DNA of 64,000 nucleotides from JAWKWH01 sp965204295 (lineage in GTDB: Bacteria > Pseudomonadota > Alphaproteobacteria > Rhizobiales > Rhizobiaceae), in NCBI GenBank assembly GCA_965204295.1, contig OZ241973.1:2294001-2358000 (forward strand), in the 5' to 3' direction. Positions 33,401 through 35,282 of this stretch are shown piece by piece. The first letter of the stretch is position 1, and each line of letters starts with the position of its first letter. The notes beneath the pieces are model-generated. The model did no database searches. It was not told the origin of the DNA and worked only from the letters and a program-made list of their open reading frames with translations. Both the position numbers and the translations under genes were made by a program.

Positions 33401-34304
33401 GTTCACGGCGCAAGGCGGCAACGGCGATTACGGGTTCTCGACCAGCCTGCCGCAAGCGCGCCGGGCGATTGCGAGCGCCGCGCTGGCCCTCGGACCGGAC
33501 GGGGAGGTGGCCTATGTCGAAAACCACCGCTTCGACGCCTGGTTCGAAGCGCAATACAAGGAGTTCGACGCCGGCGCGGACAGGCGCGGCGATTTCGGCA
33601 TCGCCTATGCCGGGGTGGATTATCTGCTGACGCCGGACGTTCTGGTCGGCGCGCTCGTATCCTTCGACACGATGGAGGAGACGACCGATACCGGCACGGT
33701 CAGCGGCGATGGCTGGATGGCCGGGCCGTACATGACGGCGCGGCTGGCTCCGTCTCTGTATTTCGACGGTCGTCTTGCGGCCGGAGAATCGGACAACAGG
33801 ATCAGCCCGTTCGGCGTCTATACCGACGAGTTCCCGACCGGGCGCTGGCTTTCCATGGCGAGCCTGACCGGCGAGTTTCAGCGCGGCGACTGGACGATCA
33901 GGCCGCATGCGAGCCTGTCTTATCTGGAGGAGAGACAGAAGAGTTACGTCGACGGCGTCGGAGCGACGATCCCCGGCCGGACGGTGCGGCTTGGCCAGTT
34001 CAAGATCGGCCCCGCCTTCACCGGACGGTTCGAAGGTGCGGAAGGCCGGTTCTACTCGCCCTATCTGAAGGTCGACGCCATATACAATGTCGGCGATACG
34101 ACGGGTGTGACGCCGGCCGAGGCGAACGACGCCGAAGTCGAGGGATGGCGCGCGCGGGTGAAGGCCGGCGTCAGCATGACGACGGAGCATGGAACGCGGC
34201 TGTCGCTCGGAGCGACCCATGACGGGATCGGGCGGTCCGATTTCGAGACCTGGGGCCTGACGTTCGAACTCAGCGTCCCCATCGGCAAGCCGAAAGCGCG
34301 TTAG
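435..34304 (+). CDS. Giant repeat autotransporter/adhesin-like protein (SCPU-like domain, ~84 Ig-like repeats, beta-barrel)
   Basis: This is a single open frame of 11,289 residues, roughly 1.1 MDa. Residues 1-27 are a signal peptide (Arg at position 2, hydrophobic core, VFA-Q cleavage-like site). Residues ~32-205 resemble a Spore Coat U (SCPU) domain: C..TV.DLDFGT, VRVSCTG, LLYNLLRRDGTVWGS, PPGFY. From ~215 to ~10,830 I count about 84 Ig-like domains of ~126 aa in two classes. Class A reads F(S/T)K(A/E)FSP...LTFTIDN; class B reads M(E/S)F(S/T)P...RLSY.LRN. Nearly all carry two cysteines (TTC.GG and SCTISVDV or ACAISVDV) and end in ATLTV. They are DUF11/DUF7933-like. A variant domain (GTVTFDVTSDTDG...) and a helical linker follow. 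The last ~260 residues alternate polar and aromatic residues as an outer-membrane autotransporter barrel does. I infer type V secretion and a role in adhesion or surface structure. The start codon is favoured because the signal peptide begins directly at it. The many shorter frames within are repeat shadows. Confidence 0.9.
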   Translation: MRFFIRSFVMACLLAGLAIFKASSVFAQIAVPTCTATVDDLDFGTIETAEIEAVDLAKTVDGIVRVSCTGEPGRDVLICAGIGDGGSGTQAPEHLLRRLRTSDGGTPLLYNLLRRDGTVWGSDLLSQQIEAPSLQTRLRLDAQGSGVIALSIRARIDDQSEVPPGFYRSRFRGDRALFLYHYTFGLDSEFGDSCSNTFIRPLTPETSAQFMVSATVVDTPPGFSKAFPSFTIDRGSITTLTYTIDNSGKDIDVTDLAFTDSLPSALVLTDTPSVDNSCGGTLTAPAGGRAIAFSGGRVGANATCEIPVSVRGIESGYLFFTTSDLTSSITTADGAFTDLFVRVDAPGFTKAFSPDTVPLGTLSRLTYTIDNSRNAFGLDFQFLDDFPNGLFPAPIPNVSSDCGGTFSFDAENSISAFRFEGSVRLGQTCTVSLDMQGRQFSNGVIESVSRELTSNFAAPAPGARAFLSITAVPLSVSMAFSPARITPGGVSRLTYRLRNNTSIPVIRTFLRDVLPAGVVVAAQPNAETTCPNFDFNFFNLFAAAGNDEITLAASIDQSELSRIIDECTASVDVTSAVPGSYRNVTGFITSSSHGNSPPAEATLTVVDAPGFAKAFSPAAVDPGGVSTLTFTIDNAANLIEVGSLAFNDNFPDGMAVAADPDTQTTCTGGTISAAAGGASVGYSGGGVAAGASCTVSVDVQAVGLVGPLENISGELTSDLPDDAPGAAATLTVNEAPLSAAMSFTPSTIAQGGVSRLSYTLSNGAAIAATEVSLTDTLPANVALAAAPDARTTCTGGTLTAAAGDTALTFTDGDLAAGGTCTISVDVTAAVPATYRNPTESVTSSLGDSTPAEATLTVVDAPVFSKAFSPATIDQGEVSTLTFTIDNGANLIDVGPLAFTDNFPDGMIVATPPNTTTSCGDGTVFRRPGSSTVSLTDGAVAAGASCTVSIDVRGLRSGTLENISGELTSNLPDAAPPALATLTVDEAPLIVSMEFSPDTIAQGGVSRLSYGLRNDAAVGAAPISLLDMLPADVVVADVPDARTTCGGGTLTAAAGGNQISYSGGAVAAGVSCTISVDVTSAVAGSYSNGPEAVTSSLGDSTPVQATLTVNAADALVFSKAFSPPAVDPGRVSTLTFTIDNGANLIDVGSLAFTDAFPDGIAVADTPAVNNDCGGGTFAPGASDVSLSFAGGAVAAGAICTISVDVQAVGLAGAQRNVSGALTSDLPVSTPGAEATLTINEVPLLATMAFDPPEIDPGEISTLTYTLENRTGIEGAAPISLLDMLPADVVVADVPDARTTCGGGTLTADPPDPIETASIVYSGGSLAADSTCTISVDVTSSVAGIYPNATEELTSALGVSTPALATLTVDEAPLIVSMEFSPDTIAQGGVSRLSYGLRNDAAVGAAPISLLDMLPADVVVADVPDARTTCGGGTLTAAAGGNQISYSGGAVAAGVSCTISVDVTSAVAGSYSNGPEAVTSSLGDSTPVQATLTVNAADALVFSKAFSPPAVDPGRVSTLTFTIDNGANLIDVGSLAFTDAFPDGIAVADTPAVNNDCGGGTFAPGASDVSLSFAGGAVAAGAICTISVDVQAVGLAGAQRNVSGALTSDLPVSTPGAEATLTINEVPLLATMAFDPPEIDPGEISTLTYTLENRTGIEGAAPISLLDMLPADVVVADVPDARTTCGGGTLTADPPDPIETASIVYSGGSLAADSTCTISVDVTSSVAGIYPNATEELTSALGVSTPALATLTVNAADALVFSKAFSPPAVDPGRVSTLTFTIDNGANLIDVGSLAFTDAFPDGIAVADTPAVNNDCGGGTFAPGASDVSLSFAGGAVAAGAICTISVDVQAVGLAGAQRNVSGALTSDLPVSTPGAEATLTINEVPLLATMAFDPPEIDPGEISTLTYTLENRTGIEGAAPISLLDMLPADVVVADVPDARTTCGGGTLTADPPDPIETASIVYSGGSLAADSTCTISVDVTSSVAGIYPNATEELTSALGVSTPALATLTVDEAPLIVSMEFSPDTIAQGGVSRLSYGLRNDAAVGATSISLSDTLPADVVVADVPDASTTCGGGTLTAAAGGDTIAFADGALGAGGACAISVDVTSAVAGSYSNGPEVVTSSLGDSTPVQATLTVNAADAPVFTKAFSPDTIAPGGISRLTFTIDNGANLIDVGSLAFTDAFPSGLVVAGAPNGSTTCGGTFAPGASDVSLAFAGGAVAAGVSCTISVDVTSAVAGSYPNTSGALTSDVPDAAPPALATLTVNAADAPVFSKAFSPDTIAPGGISRLTFTIDNGANLIDVGSLAFTDAFPAGLVVAGAPNGSTTCGGTFAPGASDVSLAFAGGAVAAGVSCTISVDVTSAVAGSYPNTSGALTSDVPDAAPPALATLTVDEAPLVVLMEFSPSTIAQGGVSRLSYGLRNGAAVGATSISLSDTLPADVVVADVPDASTTCGGGTVTAGGDTIAFADGELAAGVSCTISVDVTSAVAGSYSNGPESVTSSLGDSTAAPATLTVNAADAPGFSKEFSPDTIAPGGISRLTFTIDNGANAIEAADLAFTDAFPAGLVVADTPNGSTTCGGTFAPVAGGNTLAFAGGAVAAGDACAISVDVTSAVAGSYPNTSGELTSDLPDAAPPALATLTVDEAPLIVSMEFSPDTIAQGGVSRLSYGLRNDAAVGAAPISLLDMLPADVVVADVPDARTTCGGGTLTAAAGGNQISYSGGAVAAGVSCTISVDVTSAVAGSYSNGPEAVTSSLGDSTPVQATLTVNAADALVFSKAFSPPAVDPGRVSTLTFTIDNGANLIDVGSLAFTDAFPDGIAVADTPAVNNDCGGGTFAPGASDVSLSFAGGAVAAGAICTISVDVQAVGLAGAQRNVSGALTSDLPVSTPGAEATLTINEVPLLATMAFDPPEIDPGEISTLTYTLENRTGIEGAAPISLLDMLPADVVVADVPDARTTCGGGTLTADPPDPIETASIVYSGGSLAADSTCTISVDVTSSVAGIYPNATEELTSALGVSTPALATLTVNAADALVFSKAFSPPAVDPGRVSTLTFTIDNGANLIDVGSLAFTDAFPDGIAVADTPAVNNDCGGGTFAPGASDVSLSFAGGAVAAGAICTISVDVQAVGLAGAQRNVSGALTSDLPVSTPGAEATLTINEVPLLATMAFDPPEIDPGEISTLTYTLENRTGIEGAAPISLLDMLPADVVVADVPDARTTCGGGTLTADPPDPIETASIVYSGGSLAADSTCTISVDVTSSVAGIYPNATEELTSALGVSTPALATLTVDEAPLIVSMEFSPDTIAQGGVSRLSYGLRNDAAVGATSISLSDTLPADVVVAGVPDASTTCGGGTVTAAAGGDTIAFADGALGAGGACAISVDVTSAVAGSYSNGPEAVTSSLGDSTPVQATLTVNAADAPVFTKEFSPDTIAPGGISRLTFTIDNGANLIDVGSLAFTDAFPSGLVVAGAPNGSTTCGGTFAPGASDVSLAFAGGAVAAGVSCTISVDVTSAVAGSYPNTSGALTSDVPDAAPPALATLTVNAADAPVFSKAFSPDTIAPGGISRLTFTIDNGANLIDVGSLAFTDAFPAGLVVAGAPNGSTTCGGTFAPGASDVSLAFAGGAVAAGVSCTISVDVTSAVAGSYPNTSGALTSDVPDAAPPALATLTVDEAPLVVLMEFSPSTIAQGGVSRLSYGLRNGAAVGATSISLSDTLPADVVVADVPDASTTCGGGTVTAGGDTIAFADGELAAGVSCTISVDVTSAVAGSYSNGPESVTSSLGDSTAAPATLTVNAADAPGFSKEFSPDTIAPGGISRLTFTIDNGANAIEAADLAFTDAFPAGLVVADTPNGSTTCGGTFAPVAGGNTLAFAGGAVAAGDACAISVDVTSAVAGSYPNTSGELTSDLPDAAPPALATLTVDEAPLVVLMSFTPSTIAQGGISRLSYELNNDAAVGATSISLSDTLPADVVVADAPDAATTCAGGVLTAPAGGDTVAFADGALGAGGACAISVDVTSAVAGSYSNGPEVVTSSLGDSTPVQATLTVNAADAPVFSKAFSPPAVDPGRVSTLTFTIDNGANLIDVGSLAFTDAFPSGLVVAGAPNGSTTCGGTFAPGASDVSLAFAGGAVAAGVSCTISVDVTSAVAGSYPNTSGALTSDVPDAAPPALATLTVDEAPLIVLMEFSPSTIAQGGVSRLSYGLRNGAAVGATSISLSDTLPADVVVADVPDASTTCGGGTVTAGGDTVAFADGALGAAGVSCTISVDVTSAVAGSYSNGPEAVTSSLGDSTPVQATLTVNAADAPVFTKEFSPDTIAPGGISRLTFTIDNGANLIDVGSLAFTDAFPSGLVVAGAPNGSTTCGGTFAPGASDVSLAFAGGAVAAGVSCTISVDVTSAVAGSYPNTSGALTSDVPDAAPPALATLTVDEAPLVVLMEFTPSTIAQGGVSRLSYGLRNGAAVEATSISLSDTLPADVAVAGVPDASTTCGGGTVTAAAGGDTIAFADGALGAGGACAISVDVTSAVAGSYSNGPEAVTSSLGDSTPVQATLTVNAADAPVFSKAFSPDTIAPGGISRLTFTIDNGANLIDVGSLAFTDAFPSGLVVAGAPNGSTTCGGTFAPGASDVSLAFAGGAVAAGVSCTISVDVTSAVAGSYPNTSGALTSDVPDAAPPALATLTVNAADAPVFSKAFSPDTIAPGGISRLTFTIDNGANLIDVGSLAFTDAFPAGLVVAGAPNGSTTCGGTFAPGASDVSLAFAGGAVAAGVSCTISVDVTSAVAGSYPNTSGALTSDVPDAAPPALATLTVDEAPLVVLMEFSPSTIAQGGVSRLSYGLRNGAAVGATSISLSDTLPADVVVADVPDASTTCGGGTVTAGGDTIAFADGELAAGVSCTISVDVTSAVAGSYSNGPESVTSSLGDSTAAPATLTVNAADAPGFSKEFSPDTIAPGGISRLTFTIDNGANAIEAADLAFTDAFPAGLVVADTPNGSTTCGGTFAPVAGGNTLAFAGGAVAAGDACAISVDVTSAVAGSYPNTSGELTSDLPDAAPPALATLTVDEAPLVVLMSFTPSTIAQGGISRLSYELNNDAAVGATSISLSDTLPADVVVADAPDAATTCAGGVLTAPAGGDTVAFADGALGAGGACAISVDVTSAVAGSYSNGPEVVTSSLGDSTPVQATLTVNAADAPVFSKAFSPPAVDPGRVSTLTFTIDNGANLIDVGSLAFTDAFPSGLVVAGAPNGSTTCGGTFAPGASDVSLAFAGGAVAAGVSCTISVDVTSAVAGSYPNTSGALTSDVPDAAPPALATLTVDEAPLIVLMEFSPSTIAQGGVSRLSYGLRNGAAVGATSISLSDTLPADVVVADVPDASTTCGGGTVTAGGDTVAFADGALGAAGVSCTISVDVTSAVAGSYSNGPEAVTSSLGDSTPVQATLTVNAADAPVFSKEFSPDTIAPGGISRLTFTIDNGANLIDVGSLAFTDAFPSGLVVAGAPNGSTTCGGTFAPGASDVSLAFAGGAVAAGVSCTISVDVTSAVAGSYPNTSGALTSDVPDAAPPALATLTVNAADAPVFSKAFSPDTIAPGGISRLTFTIDNGANLIDVGSLAFTDAFPAGLVVAGAPNGSTTCGGTFAPGASDVSLAFAGGAVAAGVSCTISVDVTSAVAGSYPNTSGALTSDVPDAAPPALATLTVDEAPLVVLMEFSPSTIAQGGVSRLSYGLRNGAAVGATSISLSDTLPADVVVADVPDASTTCGGGTVTAGGDTIAFADGELAAGVSCTISVDVTSAVAGSYSNGPESVTSSLGDSTAAPATLTVNAADAPGFSKEFSPDTIAPGGISRLTFTIDNGANAIEAADLAFTDAFPAGLVVADTPNGSTTCGGTFAPVAGGNTLAFAGGAVAAGDACAISVDVTSAVAGSYPNTSGELTSDLPDAAPPALATLTVDEAPLVVLMSFTPSTIAQGGISRLSYELNNDAAVGATSISLSDTLPADVVVADAPDAATTCAGGVLTAPAGGDTVAFADGALGAGGACAISVDVTSAVAGSYSNGPEVVTSSLGDSTPVQATLTVNAADAPVFSKAFSPPAVDPGRVSTLTFTIDNGANLIDVGSLAFTDAFPSGLVVAGAPNGSTTCGGTFAPGASDVSLAFAGGAVAAGVSCTISVDVTSAVAGSYPNTSGALTSDVPDAAPPALATLTVDEAPLIVLMEFSPSTIAQGGVSRLSYGLRNGAAVGATSISLSDTLPADVVVADVPDASTTCGGGTVTAGGDTVAFADGALGAAGVSCTISVDVTSAVAGSYSNGPEAVTSSLGDSTPVQATLTVNAADAPVFTKEFSPDTIAPGGISRLTFTIDNGANLIDVGSLAFTDAFPSGLVVAGAPNGSTTCGGTFAPGASDVSLAFAGGAVAAGVSCTISVDVTSAVAGSYPNTSGALTSDVPDAAPPALATLTVDEAPLVVLMEFTPSTIAQGGVSRLSYGLRNGAAVEATSISLSDTLPADVAVAGVPDASTTCGGGTVTAAAGGDTIAFADGALGAGGACAISVDVTSAVAGSYSNGPEAVTSSLGDSTPVQATLTVNAADAPVFSKAFSPDTIAPGGISRLTFTIDNGANLIDVGSLAFTDAFPSGLVVAGAPNGSTTCGGTFAPGASDVSLAFAGGAVAAGVSCTISVDVTSAVAGSYPNTSGALTSDVPDAAPPALATLTVNAADAPVFSKAFSPDTIAPGGISRLTFTIDNGANLIDVGSLAFTDAFPAGLVVAGAPNGSTTCGGTFAPGASDVSLAFAGGAVAAGVSCTISVDVTSAVAGSYPNTSGALTSDVPDAAPPALATLTVDEAPLVVLMEFSPSTIAQGGVSRLSYGLRNGAAVGATSISLSDTLPADVVVADVPDASTTCGGGTVTAGGDTIAFADGELAAGVSCTISVDVTSAVAGSYSNGPESVTSSLGDSTAAPATLTVNAADAPGFSKEFSPDTIAPGGISRLTFTIDNGANAIEAADLAFTDAFPAGLVVADTPNGSTTCGGTFAPVAGGNTLAFAGGAVAAGDACAISVDVTSAVAGSYPNTSGELTSDLPDAAPPALATLTVDEAPLVVLMSFTPSTIAQGGISRLSYELNNDAAVGATSISLSDTLPADVVVADAPDAATTCAGGVLTAPAGGDTVAFADGALGAGGACAISVDVTSAVAGSYSNGPEVVTSSLGDSTPVQATLTVNAADAPVFSKAFSPPAVDPGRVSTLTFTIDNGANLIDVGSLAFTDAFPSGLVVAGAPNGSTTCGGTFAPGASDVSLAFAGGAVAAGVSCTISVDVTSAVAGSYPNTSGALTSDVPDAAPPALATLTVDEAPLIVLMEFSPSTIAQGGVSRLSYGLRNGAAVGATSISLSDTLPADVVVADVPDASTTCGGGTVTAGGDTVAFADGALGAAGVSCTISVDVTSAVAGSYSNGPEAVTSSLGDSTPVQATLTVNAADAPVFSKEFSPDTIAPGGISRLTFTIDNGANLIDVGSLAFTDAFPSGLVVAGAPNGSTTCGGTFAPGASDVSLAFAGGAVAAGVSCTISVDVTSAVAGSYPNTSGALTSDVPDAAPPALATLTVDEAPLVVLMEFTPSTIAQGGVSRLSYGLRNGAAVEATSISLSDTLPADVAVAGVPDASTTCGGGTVTAAAGGDTIAFADGALGAGGACAISVDVTSAVAGSYSNGPEAVTSSLGDSTPVQATLTVNAADAPVFSKAFSPDTIAPGGISRLTFTIDNGANLIDVGSLAFTDAFPSGLVVAGAPNGSTTCGGTFAPGASDVSLAFAGGAVAAGVSCTISVDVTSAVAGSYPNTSGALTSDVPDAAPPALATLTVNAADAPVFSKAFSPDTIAPGGISRLTFTIDNGANLIDVGSLAFTDAFPAGLVVAGAPNGSTTCGGTFAPGASDVSLAFAGGAVAAGVSCTISVDVTSAVAGSYPNTSGALTSDVPDAAPPALATLTVDEAPLVVLMEFSPSTIAQGGVSRLSYGLRNGAAVGATSISLSDTLPADVVVADVPDASTTCGGGTVTAGGDTIAFADGELAAGVSCTISVDVTSAVAGSYSNGPESVTSSLGDSTAAPATLTVNAADAPGFSKEFSPDTIAPGGISRLTFTIDNGANAIEAADLAFTDAFPAGLVVADTPNGSTTCGGTFAPVAGGNTLAFAGGAVAAGDACAISVDVTSAVAGSYPNTSGELTSDLPDAAPPALATLTVDEAPLVVLMSFTPSTIAQGGISRLSYELNNDAAVGATSISLSDTLPADVVVADAPDAATTCAGGVLTAPAGGDTVAFADGALGAGGACAISVDVTSAVAGSYSNGPEVVTSSLGDSTPVQATLTVNAADAPVFSKAFSPPAVDPGRVSTLTFTIDNGANLIDVGSLAFTDAFPSGLVVAGAPNGSTTCGGTFAPGASDVSLAFAGGAVAAGVSCTISVDVTSAVAGSYPNTSGALTSDVPDAAPPALATLTVDEAPLIVLMEFSPSTIAQGGVSRLSYGLRNGAAVGATSISLSDTLPADVVVADVPDASTTCGGGTVTAGGDTVAFADGALGAAGVSCTISVDVTSAVAGSYSNGPEAVTSSLGDSTPVQATLTVNAADAPVFSKEFSPDTIAPGGISRLTFTIDNGANLIDVGSLAFTDAFPSGLVVAGAPNGSTTCGGTFAPGASDVSLAFAGGAVAAGVSCTISVDVTSAVAGSYPNTSGALTSDVPDAAPPALATLTVDEAPLVVLMEFTPSTIAQGGVSRLSYGLRNDAAVEATSISLSDTLPADVAVAGVPDASTTCGGGTVTAAAGGDTIAFADGALGAGGACAISVDVTSAVAGSYSNGPEAVTSSLGDSTPVQATLTVNAADAPVFSKAFSPDTIAPGGISRLTFTIDNGANLIDVGSLAFTDAFPSGLVVAGAPNGSTTCGGTFAPGASDVSLAFAGGAVAAGVSCTISVDVTSAVAGSYPNTSGALTSDVPDAAPPALATLTVNAADAPVFSKAFSPDTIAPGGISRLTFTIDNGANLIDVGSLAFTDAFPAGLVVAGAPNGSTTCGGTFAPGASDVSLAFAGGAVAAGVSCTISVDVTSAVAGSYPNTSGALTSDVPDAAPPALATLTVDEAPLVVLMEFSPSTIAQGGVSRLSYGLRNGAAVGATSISLSDTLPADVVVADVPDASTTCGGGTVTAGGDTIAFADGELAAGVSCTISVDVTSAVAGSYSNGPESVTSSLGDSTAAPATLTVNAADAPGFSKEFSPDTIAPGGISRLTFTIDNGANAIEAADLAFTDAFPAGLVVADTPNGSTTCGGTFAPVAGGNTLAFAGGAVAAGDACAISVDVTSAVAGSYPNTSGELTSDLPDAAPPALATLTVDEAPLVVLMSFTPSTIAQGGISRLSYELNNDAAVGATSISLSDTLPADVVVADAPDAATTCAGGVLTAPAGGDTVAFADGALGAGGACAISVDVTSAVAGSYSNGPEVVTSSLGDSTPVQATLTVNAADAPVFSKAFSPPAVDPGRVSTLTFTIDNGANLIDVGSLAFTDAFPSGLVVAGAPNGSTTCGGTFAPGASDVSLAFAGGAVAAGVSCTISVDVTSAVAGSYPNTSGALTSDVPDAAPPALATLTVDEAPLIVLMEFSPSTIAQGGVSRLSYGLRNGAAVGATSISLSDTLPADVVVADVPDASTTCGGGTVTAGGDTVAFADGALGAAGVSCTISVDVTSAVAGSYSNGPEAVTSSLGDSTPVQATLTVNAADAPVFTKEFSPDTIAPGGISRLTFTIDNGANLIDVGSLAFTDAFPSGLVVAGAPNGSTTCGGTFAPGASDVSLAFAGGAVAAGVSCTISVDVTSAVAGSYPNTSGALTSDVPDAAPPALATLTVDEAPLVVLMEFTPSTIAQGGVSRLSYGLRNGAAVEATSISLSDTLPADVAVAGVPDASTTCGGGTVTAAAGGDTIAFADGALGAGGACAISVDVTSAVAGSYSNGPEAVTSSLGDSTPVQATLTVNAADAPVFSKAFSPDTIAPGGISRLTFTIDNGANLIDVGSLAFTDAFPSGLVVAGAPNGSTTCGGTFAPGASDVSLAFAGGAVAAGVSCTISVDVTSAVAGSYPNTSGALTSDVPDAAPPALATLTVNAADAPVFTKAFSPDTIAPGGISRLTFTIDNGANLIDVGSLAFTDAFPAGLVVAGAPNGSTTCGGTFAPGASDVSLAFAGGAVAAGDACAISVDVTSAVAGSYPNTSGALTSDLPDDAPPALATLTVDEAPLIVLMEFSPSTIAQGGVSRLSYGLRNDAAVGATSISLSDTLPADVAVAGVPDASTTCGGGTVTAAAGGNQISYSGGAVAAGDACAISVDVTSAVAGSYPNGPETVTSSLGDSTPVSATLTVDAADALVFTKAFSPDTIAPGGISRLTFTIDNGANLIDVGSLAFTDVFPSGLVVAGTPNGSTTCGGTFAPGASDVSLAFAGGAVAAGVSCTISVDVTSAVAGSYPNTSGALTSDVPDAAPPALATLTVDEAPLIVLMEFTPSTIAQGGVSRLSYGLRNGAAVGATSISLSDTLPADVAVAGVPDASTTCGGGVLTAPAGGDTIAFADGALGAGGACAISVDVTSAVAGSYSNGPEAVTSSLGASTPVQATLTVDAADAPVFSKAFSPDTIAPGGISRLTFTIDNGANAIEAAGLAFTDAFPSGLVVAGAPNGSTTCGGTFAPVAGGNTLAFAGGAVAAGVSCTISVDVTSAVAGSYPNTSGALTSDLPDAAPAATATLTVDEAPLIVSMEFSPSTVAQGGVSRLSYGLRNDAAVGATSISLSDTLPADVVVADVPDASTTCGGTVAAGGDTIAFADGALGAGGACAISVDVTSAVAGSYSNGPEAVTSSLGASTPVSATLTVDAAVVPAFAGTVTFDVTSDTDGAFGFSSAEPGLTTSLEISGGTGSTGALPVATAGSYSVAVTPPAGARLTAIACDDTDSTADVSAATVSVTVDASEDVTCTITARSPVEETVETINRFLTRRADLILSSEPDPSRRFDRLKRGSGNAGPISFSNDDLKALLPFTAQGGNGDYGFSTSLPQARRAIASAALALGPDGEVAYVENHRFDAWFEAQYKEFDAGADRRGDFGIAYAGVDYLLTPDVLVGALVSFDTMEETTDTGTVSGDGWMAGPYMTARLAPSLYFDGRLAAGESDNRISPFGVYTDEFPTGRWLSMASLTGEFQRGDWTIRPHASLSYLEERQKSYVDGVGATIPGRTVRLGQFKIGPAFTGRFEGAEGRFYSPYLKVDAIYNVGDTTGVTPAEANDAEVEGWRARVKAGVSMTTEHGTRLSLGATHDGIGRSDFETWGLTFELSVPIGKPKAR
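3399..4550 (+). repeat. 1,152-bp three-domain unit, first of two tandem copies
   Basis: Domains 7-9 (B-A-B; landmark ATTGTCTCGATGG at 3399) recur 1,152 bp downstream from 4551 as domains 10-12, with the same synonymous codons. A further 777-bp A-B pair (domains 13-14) follows. This is the inner layer of duplication in the early part of the array. Confidence 0.8.
4551..12182 (+). repeat. Two tandem 3,816-bp higher-order units (ten domains each)
   Basis: The segment beginning at 4551 recurs at 8367. Several independent landmarks (4838/8654, 5615/9431, 6767/10583, 7145/10961, 7898/11714) all show the same 3,816-bp offset, which is 1,272 codons. Each unit has the order B-A-B-A-B-B-A-A-B-A. The copies are nearly identical in DNA, with small differences such as VFTKAF versus VFTKEF and VVADV versus VVAGV near 6.6/10.4 kb. 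The frame is kept throughout. Confidence 0.85.
12183..31046 (+). repeat. Tandem 3,396-bp higher-order units (nine domains each), one with a 756-bp deletion
   Basis: A landmark found once per unit (GATGTCGTTTACGCC, encoding the MSFTP variant) occurs at 12191, 15587, 18227, 21623, 25019 and 28415. The spacings are 3396, 2640, 3396, 3396 and 3396. The normal unit is B-A-B-A-B-A-A-B-A, 1,132 codons. The second unit lacks 756 bp, exactly two domains (a B and an A), in frame. The last unit is recognisable for seven domains to ~31046 and then grades into five more divergent domains. Near-identity includes synonymous sites. This suggests recent unequal crossing-over or gene conversion, with divergent edges and a homogenised centre. 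Confidence 0.85.
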
Positions 34305-34372
34305 AGCGCGGAGGATCGCGACCGGCGACCGATCCCACGAAACGGCCCTTCCGGGCGACGCGAACCGGCAAC

Positions 34373-34497
34373 AGACCGGGCGCGGAAAAGTCACCGCGCC
34401 GACCTTCCTGCCGGTCCCGCAGGTCAAGCCGCCGAAGCGGCTCGACCTCAATCGGGACGCCACACGGGCGTTGGACAGCGTACCGGGCCGGGCCTGA
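34373..34497 (+). pseudogene. Phage-like gene fragment K1 (KVTAP segment) with palindrome
   Basis: In one plus frame the DNA reads TGRGKVTAPTFLPVPQ, then VKPPKRLDLNRDATRAL, then DSVPGRA and a TGA at 34495-34497. The codon pattern is coding-like but there is no start. The core GGGCGCGG-AAAA-GTCACCGCGCC recurs almost exactly at 37146-37169 (fragment K2), where another frame also reads KVTAP. Both copies hold a 7-bp inverted repeat (GGCGCGG / CCGCGCC, here 34379-34400). I do not recognise the parent gene. The neighbouring fragments P1 and P2 look phage-derived, so a phage origin is inferred. Confidence 0.4.
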
Positions 34498-34553
34498 TCT
34501 TGGACTAAGCGAGAGCCATCCTCAGGAGGCACCAACAGAGTTTCTAGTCTGCC

Positions 34554-35282
34554 CGCTGAAGCCACATTTCGCCAAATAATGATTATATTCCCCCGCATGT
34601 GTTCAGTAATGCATCTGTTTACGAGGAATGACACGTCTTCGAGCGCCTTCTGCGTTGCATTCGCCGATATGGCTTTTATTGCCAATTTTGGGCGGTCGCA
34701 GTTGTGAATGCAATCATGGCGACGCTGAAAAACTGACTGCATTCGACGACCAAATTTCTCCAACGCGTTCTTTTTGGCCGTCGCTTTGTCTGGCGTTGGG
34801 GTCTGTTGGTAGCCGTGCCGGCTGATCCCAAAGTGCCGTTGCATCGTATCGGCATGCAGGATCCACTTTTCGACGGTCTCCCGGGTCAGGAGTTTATGCC
34901 GATCACGGCAGAATATGTTCAACAGGTCTTTGATCCGCTGGATGGAGAGAACATTCTCTTTCTCGATCATCTCGCGCGCCGCCATTCTCCAGCGCCAACT
35001 GTTACTGCAATCAAGGACGGTAACCACCGGCACTTTAAGGTTGTTGAGCTTGTCTTGAATCTGTCCGTCGGGCTGAGATGCTTTTGCGCGAAATGTTCGA
35101 GAGATCAAGTCCGCATACGCATCACAGAAAAAGGCATCGCTTGCCCCGACCCCTGTCATCCAGGCTGACCTCAAGAGATCGTCCTTCAAACGTCCATCCG
35201 CAAGTCCAGCGGCGTGGGCGTGAATGTCCCTTGATCGTTGGATATCTTCGTCGAAATGATGCTTTGCTGTTTTTAGAATCAA
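34554..35282 (-). CDS. HEPN-domain protein, C-terminal end uncertain
   Basis: The start is TTG at 35282, with GGAG eight bases upstream. The N-terminal half reads HHFDEDIQRSRDIHAHAAGL, LLRSAWMTGVGASDAFFCDAYADL and, at residues 187-198, RRHDCIHNCDRP. The last supplies the Rx4H motif (R188, H193) typical of HEPN ribonucleases; the layout resembles RiboL-PSP-HEPN proteins. Such proteins often act as toxins or in phage defence. Protein-like sequence stops near residue 235-243. The frame has no stop there and stays open through fragment K1 and into antisense of the giant gene down to 33372. I infer that the natural 3' end was lost at a junction around 34500-34570, so the product is either chimeric or dead. 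Coordinates mark only the recognisable part. Confidence 0.6.

Noticed and set aside
33372..34550. Minus-strand frame antisense to the giant gene's barrel region as a separate coding gene
   Set aside because: Composition follows the complement of the plus-strand codons. Only the part above ~34554 (HEPN) looks like protein.
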